NCBI GenBank assembly: GCA_037013685.1
Contig: CM072885.1
Location: forward strand, 24,102,263 to 24,166,262
Length of the DNA: 64,000 bases
Source of the DNA: Acridotheres tristis
Lineage: Eukaryota; Chordata; Aves; Passeriformes; Sturnidae
Direction of reading: 5' to 3'
Every line of letters begins with the position of its first letter. Within the stretch, counting starts at the first letter, position 1. A program made the position numbers and the translations under genes. Shown piece after piece: positions 25,814 to 39,760 of this stretch. A model generated the notes under the pieces. That model was not told the DNA's origin. It saw nothing but the letters and a program-made list of their open reading frames with translations, and did no database searches.

Positions 25814-28800
25814 AACTACAGCCTGTGTTTTCAGGGAAGACAATGGGGTTGCTAGATATGTGGAGAAAAACATGAAATCAGATTGGTGGAAAAATCTTAC
25901 AATGACTTTTTTAGTTACAATAGCATTTAGGGCTATACTTTTGCTATCAGCATCAGAGAACAAGATTACCAGCAATTTTGAAGTGATATGGTATTATCTA
26001 GTCTTGACAAAAGCTTCCAGTCTTTTCAAATACATTGAGAAAATTAATTAATCACAGTATATACGTTATTTAAAATTATATAACCAAATCTTTGTTGACT
26101 GAGCAGCTAATACCTGAATAAACTAAAATATGACTGATTGATGGTATTTGTTTGCCAGGAAGTGATAAAATTATATGGCTAGAAACAATCTTCTTCTGAA
26201 TTCTCAGATTCCTTCAGGTTTCATCATCCATGAAACTGTCAGTCAGCCCACAGAGAGGGTCAGATGCAATTCAGACTGTACCTTGGGAAAAAAGTATGTG
26301 AAACTTCTGCAAGATCATTGCATTTCTGACTGCATTTCTCCTTGTTGCAGTGTTTTTCTTCTTTTCTCCTTCTACTGAACTGAAAGAGGTAGAATGAGTT
26401 CAGTTTAATTCCTTACATTTTGGACTTTTCAATTGTTCCTTGCCATTGCTGCTGACAGGACTAGGAGATCTTTCTAATGTTTTCAGCTTGTCAGTGGTCT
26501 AGAGGAGAGGACCTCCACACTGTAATCTTGGAAAAATGAACTTTCAACTTGTTGACTCAAACTTATATGGTAGTAAAAGAATAGAACTTTCAATTCATTG
26601 GTTATGCAAAGATCCAACATCTATAAAAGTATTTCAAGTCAAGACAAACTCAAAACGCTCTCTTAATTTTTTAACAAAAAGAAAAATTTTTAAAAAAGGG
26701 GGGAAGCATTATACTGAAACTAAAATTCAATATCTCCTTTGCAAACTTTTCATCTATTTGAAATTGCTAGACTTTTATAATGAAAATTATTTTTAGGAAT
26801 AAACAGTCTTAAAGTATGTAATTTTCTTCTTAAAAAAAACCCAAAAATGTTGTAAATAACCATTTATCTTGCTATTAAATATAAAAATAATGCTATTGTG
26901 TACTAAGCTGTTTGGGTTAGCAAAATTACTTTTCTCAAGGTTAAAAAGCATCTCCCTAACTCTCTTTGGAAAAGTATAGTGACGAACAGCACTGGAGGGG
27001 ATTATTCTTGTTGCACTTGCAGGAGATTATCACCAGGGATGGCTCTTCAATCAGTGCCACTTGAGGCAACTTTGTTCAACAAAGGAAAGGTAAATACACC
27101 TGGTCAATTTACTTCCTATTTAGATATCCCTGAAAATGCTCTATTTTCACTCCCATCCACCTCGATACCCAAAGTAGACCATCTCACTTTTTATTTCTGG
27201 CCAGTTCCTTATTGGATAGGCTTGCTGCTCACAGAATTGCTGGCTGCAGCCGGATCAGCTCCCAGGTCTTTCACTACATGTGCGCTGTCTCCTCAGATAA
27301 GAGCTGCTTTTTTCCCTTCTCCAGGTGCTTTTACTTCTGTGAGCAGCCAGCATATTTCCTGGTCCATAAAACTGCATTGTTCTTATCAGTATTTTCCTCT
27401 GTGAACATCAGCAAGGAAATTATTGTATGCCAGGAACTTAATTATTAATTAGCTCATGGCCAGTTTCTTCATACAACTTCCTCTGTTATGATTTCAGCTG
27501 ATACAATAATAACAAGATAATAAAATTGTACCTAAAACAACTCCCCTACTAAAAAAAGAGGTGGAAACAGATGCTTGGGTTGGATGTCTGCAGTTTTTCT
27601 TCTATTTCATGGAAGCCCTGGGTAGACTTGTATTTAATTTTAGTCAAATAACTTACTTTGCTTTAAATTGCACCCCCTCTGGAATTTGATGCCAGGAAAC
27701 CCATCCAGAAGGGTTCATTGTTTGTCCACAAGAGGAAATTATTTTTCTCTGGTGGATCTCTGAAGCTTAGAAATATTTTCACAGAACAGATCCAGCAGCA
27801 TAAATGCAGCATTAATTTTTTAATGTACTCACTGTAAACCAGCAAATGAGATGCTGCCAACTATGCTGAGCACTCTAGTTTTCATCAAATCACATGTGAA
27901 TATGAGCTTTCTCAGCTGTTTTTTGTTTGTTTGTTTATTAACACCAATCTGTAATTCCCAATATGTTCAGTTTTTAGAACTCACAGAGTATTCACTGGTG
28001 ATAGCTTATCTGACAGATTGTGTCAATTGTATTGAGAGTTCCTTTTACATCGCTGTGTTTTTGCAAGTTCCTTGTTGAAAGTATATACATATAAATAAAA
28101 ATAAACATAGATATAATTGCGGTAGCAGTTCTTTTTAGCATTCTTCTATGAAGAAGCCAATGGCTTTAAAGTATTAGTTTTCTTTCCAGCTGCAAGATTA
28201 TGAGAAATTTTCAGCAATTAGAAAAAATGCATCTTCTAATGGATAAAATATTTTATTCTCTACTAGCCTTCCAAAACATAAAAGGCTGTTAGAGAGAAGA
28301 CAGGCATCTCTTGTTCGCTGGGCATGGAACTTGAAAAAATTCAGCTGAATTTGCAACAAATAGTATGTGGACTAGGTACTGGGAAAATACCCAAAGTAAA
28401 TAAAGGTCTGCAAGAGGTGACATTAGAAATGTTGGATCTCTTAGAGTTTATAGAACACATTAAGAGAAATTTGTCAGCTTTGGCTCAGATATACTTGATG
28501 CTTTTTCAGAACAAAGGAAGGGACCTTATGGTATTCTGGAGTTCTTTCCAGTAACACAGTGCCTGCATGGATGGTTATCTACAATAATTTATGCTAACCA
28601 CTATCATATCCCTGGCTTCTGCTTGCTACATAAAAAAAAAAATCTGGTTTATTTGCAATATTAATCATCCCTAATTGATAATTCAAATTCAGAAAGTGCC
28701 ATTCCCTGGTTTGAGGATTCTTTGGGGGTTCTATTTCAGCCAGTGATCCCGTGCTTCTCAGGGAGATCTGAGCTTCCAAATCCTCTGGGGCTTGTCTGGT

Positions 28801-29789
28801 AGCCCAGCTTAATCAGGATTTCTGAAAGCTGGGGTTTAAGTGTTACATAAAAGGAAGACCTTCCATTGGAGACCTATTAAACACCCAGCTGATGAGTCTG
28901 TTTCTCTCTGGCTCTCACCTGAACCCCAGTGAAAGGGAGTCTTATCATCTTTTCACCCGACTTTGTGAGATAGGTGAAGCTATGTGGTGCTTAAAATCTG
29001 TTTTGACATTTGTCATGCATTTTTCATAGGTAAATCAAACTTACCTGTGTGCTCCAAAAGATATTAGAATGTATGGAAAGGGAAAAGAAAATCTGGACAG
29101 ACTGTTCAGGTACATACTAAATTTTATTGTCATCTGTTCAAATGTGTTAAATGAACTGTGCCAATTATCCAAGAGCATTGTATTCCTGGGACTATAAAAC
29201 TATAGAGTTAAATGGAAGAGATAAGTCACTACTCTTTTTGAACTATCTGTTTCATAATTCAAAGTACGATTCACTTAGGAGAAATATGTTCCTTAATCAT
29301 TTCAACTCATCTAATGACCCTCCTTTCTCATCCTGTTAATAGCTCAATTTTCTTTCAAGTAAAAAGCAATAAAAAAAAAATGCATAAAATGTGTCCATAA
29401 TGTAGTTCTTGGGCAAGAAAGTATCAAAACACCAAAGAAATAAAAATGCCTGTTGCCATCTATGGCAATTCTGACATTTGCAGCCAATATGATCATTCAA
29501 ATCCTCCTCTGTCAACAGTATAATGACATGCTCTTTAAGCAATAGGGATATTAAGGTTCAACAGATATATTTGAATATGATCTGCATGAAGGATCTTATG
29601 CTCCCTCTGGTTCCTAAAATCAGTCTTATCAGATGATATGCTTAGTGAAACACTGGTTGTACTTCATTATTTTACAAAAGTGGATGCCTGTTTGTATCTG
29701 TTTCCTCTCCTTCACAGTAATTCCAGGGATGTGATGTAGGCTGTCTCTGCCAAACAATTTTCCAAGGAGTCATTATTCTATGGGAAAAA
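25814..29789. other. AT-rich unique DNA, no gene recognised
   Basis: Contains a 141-codon plus-strand frame at 26979-27404 and a 76-codon frame at 28324-28554, neither with a recognisable motif. No repeats apart from short A or T runs. Confidence 0.6.
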
Positions 29790-29853
29790 CCATATGTCCT
29801 AGGTTACAATGTAAAGATGTGCCTAAAAGTATGTATTCTATCACCATCTCTTG

Positions 29854-29973
29854 AAACCACGTGGGTCAGTTGTCCTTATCTCTGTGGGAGATATTCTCTG
29901 CTAATGGGCCCTCTCTAAAAACCAGGTGGGGCAGTCATCCTTCCTCCAGCAAGATATCTTCTATTAATGGGCC
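29854..29973 (+). repeat. Diverged tandem duplication inside the LTR
   Basis: Two related units, 29854-29910 and 29918-29973, share AAACCA-GTGGG-CAGT, a central GATAT-TTCT block and the end TAATGGGCC. They lie in the U3 part upstream of the CCAAT and GC boxes. Duplicated U3 blocks are often enhancer repeats in retroviral LTRs; that role is inference here. Confidence 0.7.
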
Positions 29974-30009
29974 ATTGAGTCCTACTGCATGATAAGATTA
30001 CATCATCCT

Positions 30010-30028
30010 ATTGGGAGATGCTCCGCCC
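30010..30028 (+). promoter_or_regulatory. CCAAT and GC box of the 29.8 kb LTR
   Basis: ATTGG (30010-30014, an inverted CCAAT) is followed nine bases later by CCGCCC (30023-30028, an Sp1-type GC box). A purine-rich GGGGGAGGAG block follows. No canonical TATA box is seen downstream, only GGTAAAAACTG near 30058. Confidence 0.5.
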
Positions 30029-30277
30029 AGGGGGAGGAGCCAAGTCTTTCCTACCGAGGTAAAAACTGAGATTTGGAACACCAAGGCAGCCCTTACCCAC
30101 TGGTTTCCAGAGGACAAGAGCTACCAGACCTTTCTACAGGATTGCTACTTCAACAAGACTACTTAATCTGGACTGCTCCAACCACCCTAACTAGTGGGGT
30201 GTCAGGTTGTAGTCTGACTCTGTCAGCTGTTTTCTTTTGTACTATTGCATGTGTTTTATTTTTTCTCTTTTTTTCCT

Positions 30278-30283
30278 ATTAAA
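30278..30283 (+). terminator. Polyadenylation signal of the 29.8 kb LTR
   Basis: ATTAAA preceded by a T-rich tract, about 50 bases before the LTR end. This is the common variant of AATAAA and sits where the R/U5 boundary is expected. Confidence 0.5.
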
Positions 30284-30339
30284 TTGTGTTTTTGACTTGG
30301 AGTGTCTCACTGGTTTTGCTTTCAAACAAGCACACCATA

Positions 30340-33300
30340 CCACAAAAAAAAGCTCTCTGCTGGAAGTCAATCCTGAGCCTAATTTCCACCTCATTTTATA
30401 AATGACCCCGATTATGAAGGGATATATTAGGTAAATTCCCAGCTAAACATTTTCACTTAGAAGAAAGAGAAGAAGAAAGTGCAGACAGGATAAGAAAGAG
30501 TGGGAAAGGGTCTTGCTGCCCCTACAATTATGAGGAATAGCTACAAAATGCTCATCTAAAGTCAAAGAAAGCCCATGTCTTTTAAAAAAATCCTTCAAAT
30601 CTCAGGTTTGAGGATCACTAAGCTCTGGTTGTACTTCCAGCTGGTGTAGATTATCCAAGTGCTGTTCATGCTGGAGAAATGCATATTTATAACAGTGTAT
30701 AGAGATGGTCAAAAACGTGGCAGATATTTTTATGAGAAAATCTGTTTCCCTCATTAAAATGGAATTAAACTTTCCCTCATTTATTAAAATTTCATCCAAA
30801 GAATCTTTTTTTTTTTTTAACACATAACTTTGGTATATCAAAGAGTAGAAGCACAACACAGAAAATACTGGAGCACATGATCATTTCCTATAAAACTTTG
30901 TATTTCCATGTAGTATTATAAGTTTATCATCATTGTTATTATGAGATGGACTATATTACTTTCTGGCCTCTTGGCTTCCTAATGTCTTTACTTTGGCTGT
31001 AGATTTCTCCTTCAATAAGTCAAATCCTGTGGAATTTAAAACCTGGTATCTCAACATCAGTCAAATGCTGGTTTTTTTTGTTTTTTTCCTTTTCTTTTTA
31101 AAATTCTTTTCAATCCTCTACATACTTCTAAGGTTTTCGGGTTTTTTTTCTTGATTTCTCAAAGTCCATATGTGGCATTGGTTAACCTTTAATAAGAGCA
31201 TACTTGCTATAAAACTGAAATTTATGTACCAGTAGCAAATACTGAATGGGATAGGCAGGGGTATGACCTGACTTATGCCTCTATATAAGCAAGGTATTTT
31301 CTTTTCCTGCTGTCTAAGGGTTAGAGACAGAAGTGTTGCTGCCAACAGAAGGAACGTTCCCAGAAATGAGCAGTGTGTGTGACTGGGTTTGCATTACTTA
31401 CAGCTCTGGTTGCTGCTTGTGATACTTCTCGTGCTTGTGAAAATTAGAAGTCAGCTGAGCTGAAAAACTGGAAAGAAAAAGATGTTCCAGGCATTGATTT
31501 TGCCATGCTGTTCTTGAAAGTGTATTAGTGGAAGGAAAGCATCTAATTTCCATGTTACAAATCAGTGCCTTTTAGAACTCCTTCTCCATGCAATTCAGTA
31601 TCTGGATTGGTATCTCATCCCTATGATTGAAAATATTGAAGTTACTACAATATCTTTTCCATAATTTATGTCCCCCTACACCTACAAACAGTTTTTCTTT
31701 TTCTATTATTGTCTTTTTGTTGATTATATGTAAGAAGCCTTATTTTCAGACACCTTAGCTTCTTGTCTGACAAAGATTTTGAAGGTAGCAGTGGCAGATC
31801 CATCCAGTGTCAGCATTATCACGTATCTTACAGACTCTTAAACATAAATAAATTGTTGGATCAGAAACCGAGGTGAGAACAGTCCTGATGCTCTTCAGAG
31901 ATTTCAGAAATACTTTAGTGATTTTGCTTTTAATTTAGCCAGCTAAAAGTGGCTAGCTGAGCTGTCTGAGTGGACTGTGCTAAGGAAGAGGATAAACTTT
32001 TTGGCAGAGATACTGCTGCTGTCATTTAACAGAGATATGAGTGGCTAAGATTCAGCTGAATGACAAAAATATTTGTCATATTTTCTTCAAAATGTCTTCT
32101 CATAAATATAGTTTAAGAAAAATGCAGCAAATAAGTTGGAAAATTACAGAAAATATTTGCCAGTGATTTTTATTGTTTTTTGTTTTTTATCAACTCTGTG
32201 GCTAAATTAAAATGAACATCAGAACTGAAAGCCTTTTTAAAACTCTTGTTTCTTCTGTCTGCTATAAAAAAAAAAAATCAGGTAATTTTTGTTTTTCTTC
32301 TTAAGTACCATATACCTATTTTTCTTTAAAACAAGATTTTACAATTCAAAGGCCAAAGGAGCCTGATGGAAGAGAAAGTTTGTGAAATTTGTGTTTTATA
32401 CCATCGGATCAAAAAAAGCTTATGGTCTTTTTGCCAGACCCAATTTTAATGTGGGGTGTTGTGCTGTTTTGGGTTTTATTTTAGGTTGTAGTATAACCCA
32501 AAAAGCCTACTCAGCTGTCTAGCAATGGTATTCTTTGGTCAATGTGAGTTACTCATGGCACACTGACTGGTAAGGACGAATTTGAACAACAATTAAAGGT
32601 ACTTATATCATCAACAATATATTCTCATATTATCAATTATATATTTTCCACCTCTCTTTTTCCACAGACGGGCAGAGCTATAGCTATTTGTACACCTGAA
32701 CGATCTGTGTAGATGCAAAAAACTATGACAAACTTGTGAAGTTTGAGAGAAGATGTGGTGAATGTTTAACACTGCTTCATGGATATGTATTTTCCCCAAA
32801 GAACTTTCAAGCCGTCAATATCCTTCTAAAAATAAACAAGCCTGTGAGCAAAGCAGCAATGCCTTCACAGCTGGTGAAGAGACTGGGTACCCGTAGGCAA
32901 ATGAACCCCTTAAGGTACTGACACATCTCACTTCTGAACTGGAGGAAGGAGACACCTCCTTAGCCCCAAATTTTGACCCATAGGCAAAAAAATGTACTTC
33001 TTTTATAATCAGAAGTGGCACTTCAAAGGATTGTGGGCAAAACCTTAGCTCCTGAAAGAAATAGTTAAGATGATCAAATTAATTAGGAGAGTGGGAAAAA
33101 ACTAAAGTCTAATATGTTGCTTTTTGCAGTTGGAATAAATCAGGATGACACAGAAAACACTTGAAATAGAGCAGACAATGCTTCTTCAACTTCAGAAGGG
33201 TTCAACTCCATTTTAAAACAGAAAATATGGGTCCTAGCAGAATCAGCTCCTGCAGAAATGGAGATATATGATGTATAATTGCTGAAGTAGGGGTATTAAT

Positions 33301-36262
33301 CTTTCTAATCTGTATAAATGTCTTTTAAAGCTGTCAAAAACCTTGTGGGAAAGTCATACTGCAACTGACATGCAAATTGGGTAAGACCTATTTAACTTCT
33401 TAAGATACCGAGGACAAACAGGCTTTTTCTGTCAACTCCTTTCCCCATGCTATTCTCAGTGGTCAGACTCAACACTTTGTTAATTTTCAAGGTCATCTTA
33501 AATGTCTCACTATCAAATCCATGCAATCCTTTTTTCCCAGACTGAAACCTATGTTTTTATAAGGTAAAGGTAAGTGAACTAGCAGGCAAGGCTGAGGAAG
33601 AAACCAAATCAAAATAAAAGGCATTAGTGAAGAGAAAACAGATATTGGTACCACTGACCAGTTGAAATAGTCTTTAGAAAACTTAATTTTCACACCCATG
33701 GTGTATTCAGGTTTGTGAATGCATGGGTTAGAGATCTGAGGAAAATATAGTTGCTCAGTTCCCAGTGGACAGATATGATTGAAGAATTGGTAGCTTGAAT
33801 TTGTCCAAAATATTTCCAGATCATCCTGATCTTGTGTCTTGGCCAGCCCTACTTCAAACACATTCCTGAGTCCAATTTAATCTTTGCATACCTTTGAAAT
33901 AAACTGTATGGAAAGGTAGTAATATCATATTATATTATTGGCAGTTTAAAAAAAATCAATCATAAAACTGTGGCATTTTCAGGCTGTGAGAAAAGTGTAT
34001 GTGAGAGTATACTACTAGCACCACATTTATGGCTGCATTTGTTTTACTTTTAAAGTACAATTTCTTTTACCACTTGAAGCATTTTTAATTGCTGCTCTTC
34101 AGTCCTACCATATGATGGGTTCTCAGAAATCTTGATCATAAAATCAAGTAAAATTATTCCCTTCGCTTCTTCCTTCAATGTTTGGGTAGAAAATATTCTT
34201 CAGAGTTTCATATCTATACATGATTATTCCTTTATGACAGATGGGCTGTTAAACTATTTAACAACATGCCTATAAAATTGTGATTTAATGATAACGTATT
34301 TTCCTTATTTCAAGGATGACACTTGTCTTGGTTATGGAAGATTTAATAGCAAACCTTATGTGCTGGGAATGGGTCATAGCCCTTGAATCTTTCATGTGGC
34401 TGATGGGATGTATATCACATATTAAAAGAGAACTGAACAGGCATATTGCACCAATGTAAAGGGTTTAATTATGTGCTTGGCTTTTAGAGATGGCATAATA
34501 ATATTTTGTAAAGGGTGAAAAGCACTTGGCAGTAGCTTTAATTGGTTTAATTGGTTTAGAACTGTAAATATTTGATAGACCATCTGTTGGTGACACTGCA
34601 GCAGAACAAGAGCTGCTCCATTTTGACTCTCTGTGGATTCTTGAAGAGTAGAGATGCTAATTTCAGATACTGAGAGCCAAGCAAAGAAGGAACTTGAATC
34701 TGAATCTCTCATACTTCAAATTCTAACCAGATTTGCAAGGCAGGAGTTTGGTCAACAAATGTGGTGCAATTACACAAAGTAGGTGCAGGACTTCATAGAT
34801 TTTTTTTCTTTTGGCTCAAGTATAGTGTGGATGACTTCATTGGGAGCTACAGCTGTGAGTATCTTGTTTGGACAAGTCACACTACTAAACAAAGAATATT
34901 TGATTCAAAAAATGGAGAAAAGAAAAAAAAAAAGAAAATCAGGTGACTTGAAAAAAACCAGAATTGGCAACAAGGCTGTCAGTATATTTCTTTCTAATTT
35001 GGACTCACCAGGACATTTCTATGGGAAAGATTTTGTAGAAGTTCAGTCTTCAGAACCCATTTGGGAAGGCTATTACTTTCAAGTCCATTGCAAAAAGTCT
35101 GATTTAAAGTGCCACAAGGAGTCTAGCAACTTACTGACTTATATTTGAACTCTCCATTCTTGCTTTCTAAACTCAGCAAAATTCCAGGGTACTACCTTCA
35201 GCTCAGCTACAGTTTAACTTTGCACCCACTGTGCTTCATTTACTCCTCAATTTCACTCCTCATGCCCCTTCTTTACCTAAGCACTCAGCTTAGTTGTGAC
35301 TCAGACTATGCGTAATCTATTTTGCGCTTGTGTGTGCAGTCAAATGTACATGAATATCAGTATACTATACTATCCTCTGGGTATGGATGTTCTAGGAAGC
35401 TGGAAATTGCAATGAGCTCATACAATTGGACCACCAATACTAAAGAAATGAAGTAAGATAATTTTAAACAGCATTGTGTTGAGACTGGAAGACTAAAATC
35501 CACAATTTATGGCAGATTAAAACAAGCTAGTGGTACTCAGCAATAAGGCCTTATTAATGTTTCTCCTCCTCTCCATGGCTTTAAATGTTTTTTTAATTGT
35601 TTATTTGAGTTTGTATCCACACACTATGTCTTGCAGAGGTTTAAGTTTGAGAAGCAGAGAAATGACTTGTAGAAAATGCTGAAGAAGGCAAATGTGTGTC
35701 AACAACCGGGTAAGAAACCAAGTGGGCTTGCTTCTTACCTTTGTTCCAAGTGCTAGCTTACCTCCTCATGGCTGGGTACAGACTGATTCTCTCTTCATTT
35801 CTGCTTAAATCTTCTCCAGTGACATGGGAAAATGTGCAGGGCTGGCAGGCATAAAACCTCAATCAACTATGGTCTTGAATATGATTTCTGCAATCCATTT
35901 CTTAAAGGCTTCTATGTGTTTTAATTTGGTAGTCAATTTACACATTCAATTCTCCTTGGTGTAAACACTTCCCCAAAGGGATTTCATATCTAGAGACAAT
36001 TTAAACCTGGTTATTTTGTCCCTAGGAAAGGAAAGATCAGAATAAAATGTGTAGAGCTTTCTAAATATTTTTTATCATATTATGAATTCACTGAATGGGC
36101 AGAACTCAGATTTTCCCTCTAGAATTAAAAGAGGAGAGAAAATCCCTTTCATGAGAAGCAGGCTTTGAAAATTCACACACAAGACTATTGATGACTGATT
36201 TGAAGTAAGGTAGAAGCCCAGGCTGTTTTATCTCCTATCTCTCTTTCCTTTCAGCTGCCTAG
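30340..36262. other. AT-rich unique DNA, no gene recognised
   Basis: Starts just after the LTR. T-rich runs occur at 30808-30820 and 31070-31160. Minus-strand frames at 33493-33861 (122 codons) and 34422-34712 (96 codons) have no family signature. A T/A-rich patch near 34541 repeats TTTAATTGG. Confidence 0.6.
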
Positions 36263-36281
36263 TTCACAGAATCACAGAATG
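36263..36281 (-). repeat. Possible CR1 terminal octamer remnant
   Basis: TTCACAGAATCACAGAATG looks like two copies of the CR1 3'-terminal octamer seen from the minus strand. No CR1 body follows; the next bases run straight into the pyrimidine minisatellite. Too short to be sure. Confidence 0.3.
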
Positions 36282-36292
36282 CAACCTGTTTT

Positions 36293-36378
36293 GCTTTGTC
36301 TCTCTCGCTTTGTCTCTTTCTCTTGCTTTCTCTCTCTCTCTTGCTTTCTCTCTTTCACTCGCTTTCTCTCTTTCTCTT
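36293..36378. repeat. Pyrimidine minisatellite, 18-bp unit
   Basis: Five consecutive units each begin GCTTT: 36293-36306 (14 bp, 4 short), 36307-36324, 36325-36342, 36343-36360 and 36361-36378 (18 bp each). The consensus is GCTTTCTCTCTTTCTCTT. On the plus strand it is almost pure C/T, interrupted mainly by the regular G at each unit start. Confidence 0.93.
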
Positions 36379-39300
36379 CCTTGTTTGGAGAAGCAAAATC
36401 AGGCAAGTATTAGGAACAATTGCTCTCAAGTGCTCTCCCCCGGGAAGGATTCAAATGTACTGAGCTCACCACCTGACCACTTGTAGATTAGGAGGACTAA
36501 TGTCATTAGCAGAGGTGCAGAAATACAGAATGAGGCTGTATTTACCCTTTGTACATCACCTAAAAGAACACTTCATTTAACTCTTTGGAAACTGAGAAGG
36601 AGGTGAACTGCAGTTTGTGAACAGTATTGAAATGATTCATCATTTTTCTCTTTCATGGTTAATTTAGCAGCTGTCATGATTATGTCTGAACTAGAATTTT
36701 GAAGAGATAATTCCTTTTTCTTTCCTACAATGTGGATATTTTTCTTGTTGCACCATTAGCTCATACATGCTATTTTTGATGGTTCATGTTTATGGTTTTT
36801 TATTAATAGAATTCAAAGATGAGAGGTGTCTCTCACTGCAATTTTGGCTTTTGTGCCTGTGATTTCTGGTCCTAACATGACAACTATGTCAATTCCAAAC
36901 TATCTTATGTTGGATGAGAACCTGGTGCTTATAGCTGGGTGTTTCCTTTTTTCCTTTTCCCCCTCAAGCATGAGCCAAATTTGAAGCCGACTCAATTTGC
37001 ATTATTGTGACAAGTGCCAGAGATATTGCTAAGCTTCTGAAGACCACAAAAACAACGGGTTTTTTACGTCCTTCCAGAGTAGCAGGAGAATTTTTCCTAA
37101 AACTGATTTGATATCAGCTCTGTTTGAGAATACTGAGCAGCACAGGAAGCAGATACCTCCATACAGCATTCCTGCCCATTTTGGAGCTGTTGAAACTCAT
37201 AGCCCAGTTCCTCCATGTGTTAAGGCATGAGAGATAACAAGTAAGTTTTTAACGAAAGAGAAAGGGGGTAACAGGAGCGGAGGGAATAGGAACTTGGTTC
37301 AGTAATTTTGTAAGGTTGAACGTACTTACAAGATTCTTTGTTCCTTGAAAAACATGTTGGACCAAACACCACTGTCCTTGGGGACCTGTAAGTGTATGCA
37401 CTTTTTGCAAGGTTGCTGTCTGAAGGTGAAAAATATCAGGTTTCCTCAGACTATTGTCCAATTGTAAGTTAATATTGCTTCTCAGCTCTAGTTATTTATT
37501 GAAAATAGCAGTTTGGGTGACCCAAGAAATGAGGATTTCGGACTTAATTTCCTTACAGGCACCATTTTGAAAATCCTGTTTTATTTTTAGACGGTCAACA
37601 GCGATTGGATTTCTGGCTCTCAGTTACACTTGAAAATAGGCTTTTGCTTCATAAACAACGTAAGCAGTTGAAGTGTTTCAATGTTCCCTGTTCTCTCAAC
37701 CTCACTTTTTAAAAAAAATTTTCTCTCAGGTGAAGACCTGTGCCTGTGTTTCAGAGCCACTCTTCCAGCACTACAGGATAAAGAACCAGAAATAATGTGG
37801 GACTTCCTAGAGGCTCTGGAGGCATGAGAAACTGTCCAATGGGATGGAGTCAGACAGTCATAAATAGATGTTCAGTGCTGTAATGTGATAGATCAGGTCA
37901 AACATTTTTATTCTGTCAGTTTGAATGATACTGCAGAAGGCTTCCGACTGGCTGAGTTTTAATCACTGAGGTAATTTTCCATGTGCATTTTTTTTGCAAT
38001 GCTGCATTGGGCATTCCATGGCACTAAGCACAGGTTGTTACTGATTCCAGTTATGAGAGAAATCTCTGCCTAATTTAAGAGTGCCATGGTTTTTCAGAGA
38101 TGTAAGGGGTAATTTTGATTTCATACTCACACCATGTACTGAAATCAGTGAGCCTTAAGAATTAGAAAATGCAGTGGAATTTAAGAACACTGTTTGTGGC
38201 TGGCGCTTGAACGGAATATATGAGCATAGTTCACAGACACTCTGTGCTGATATTCTGCTATAGCAAGGAGGATTTGAATTCTCTTGCCATAAGGATATGA
38301 AGTGGTCTGGAACTGTATTACTGCACTCATGATCTAACTTTAGGGAGTGTGAGAAGGAGCACAGCAACTGTGGGAAATACAAGGGTGAAGCATCTAAGTA
38401 CAATCCTCAGTTCCAAAGTGTGTGATATTTTTTGGACCATGGCAGGATCAACCATCTAATGCTCACAGAAAACTGATTTTAAATATGTAAATACATCCTC
38501 TAGAAAAGTCTTCACACAGCTAAAATGTCTGAGTGGTCTTAGTAGCTGGTTAGAAATAGTTCAGTTGTTATATTTATTTTATTACACAGTACCTTACCTC
38601 AGACATTGACATGACAGGACTGAGAAGTGGAAATACCTTGACAGAAGTTATGGAATTGCACTAAGAAGAATAGAGATAAATAAATTCCAAAGGCCTGTGC
38701 ATTCCTGCTTGGTTTGAAAACCTTGTGAGGTCTGAAGGGGAAAAATGTTTTGGTTATTATTTTTTGGCATCCTTATCTATTTTATGTTGAAGAAGTGTCT
38801 CATCAGAACAGCTGTGTAACTTCTGCCTGATTGTCAACCTCTCATTCTTTAGCCAGACAAGGCAGGCAATGTTGCAGGATGGCTCATGGTCAAGTGGCTG
38901 TGGACTAGAGTCAAATAATCTAAGGTTCACTGAAGATTCTACACTCCCCTGTCAGCAAAGATTTTGGGAAGGTGCTCTGGCTTAGTGTACAAATGTAGGT
39001 CAAGTGACTACAGAAACACAGATCTGTGGTTTAAAGCTGATCTCATTACTTACTACCCAATTCCTCTTAGCATCATCTGACAAACTTAAGTGGATTAGCC
39101 AGCTATTGACTTTTTCTTTCAAGCCTTCAGAAATCATAGTAAAATTAAAGCTTGTGTAATTTTGATGGCTCATAAGTGGTCCATAAAATGCCAGTTCCAG
39201 GTGACCATAAACTGCTTTTAACACTTATTTTCATTCTAATTTGCATAATTTGCTTTGAGTAGTCAGACTGCTATTATCAGGCTTATACAAGATCAGTGTT

Positions 39301-39760
39301 CTCAGATTTTGACAAGTCAATCTCTACCTTAAAAACCCTCAGAAGTTTTTTCTTTTGTTTGTTCTTCTCTGTCAAAAAGAGATTTTCGTTCCCTATGGCG
39401 GATGCTAGAATTTCTCGAGCTTTTGATTTCAGTCTTCTAACCTCAAGTCAAAAATAAGCCAAAATAACAGAACAATAACTTACCCATAGTTTGTAGACCC
39501 CCAAAAGTCTGTGTGAGTGGACAGGTATACAGCTTGCTCCAGTTTCTAGTGACTCTCCTGGATATATAATTTCACTCCCAGTATTGGATAATGTTTAACA
39601 TTAGGAGAATGTTTTCTCTTTTCTATATGCAAGGGGTATAAATAATGTTTACAATTTGTCATCATTCAAAAAGAGGTAAACAGTTTAAAACTTCTATCCA
39701 GCTCAACAAGTTTACAGATCAAATTTTCTTCCTCAGCAGCAGGGACTGAGCATATAGGGC
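36379..39760. other. Unique DNA, no gene recognised
   Basis: No frame above about 82 codons and no recognisable repeat between the pyrimidine minisatellite and the LTR cluster. Confidence 0.6.

Larger units (their letters stand above)
29795..30334 (+). mobile_element. Solo LTR of an endogenous retrovirus, plus strand, 540 bp
   Basis: The segment starts TGTCCTAGG and ends AAGCACA. It is flanked by ccata on both sides (29790-29794 and 30335-30339), a perfect 5-bp target-site duplication; allowing a non-CA end it would be accata, 6 bp. It holds an ATTGG (inverted CCAAT) box near 30010, a GC box CCGCCC near 30023, and ATTAAA near 30278. That is the U3-R-U5 order of a plus-strand LTR. Five-base duplications point to an ERVL-like class III element and six-base ones to class II, so the class is open. 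The sequence resembles an LTR I remember as common in songbird genomes. No internal retroviral genes lie beside it. The open frame inside is an accident of LTR sequence. Confidence 0.85.
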
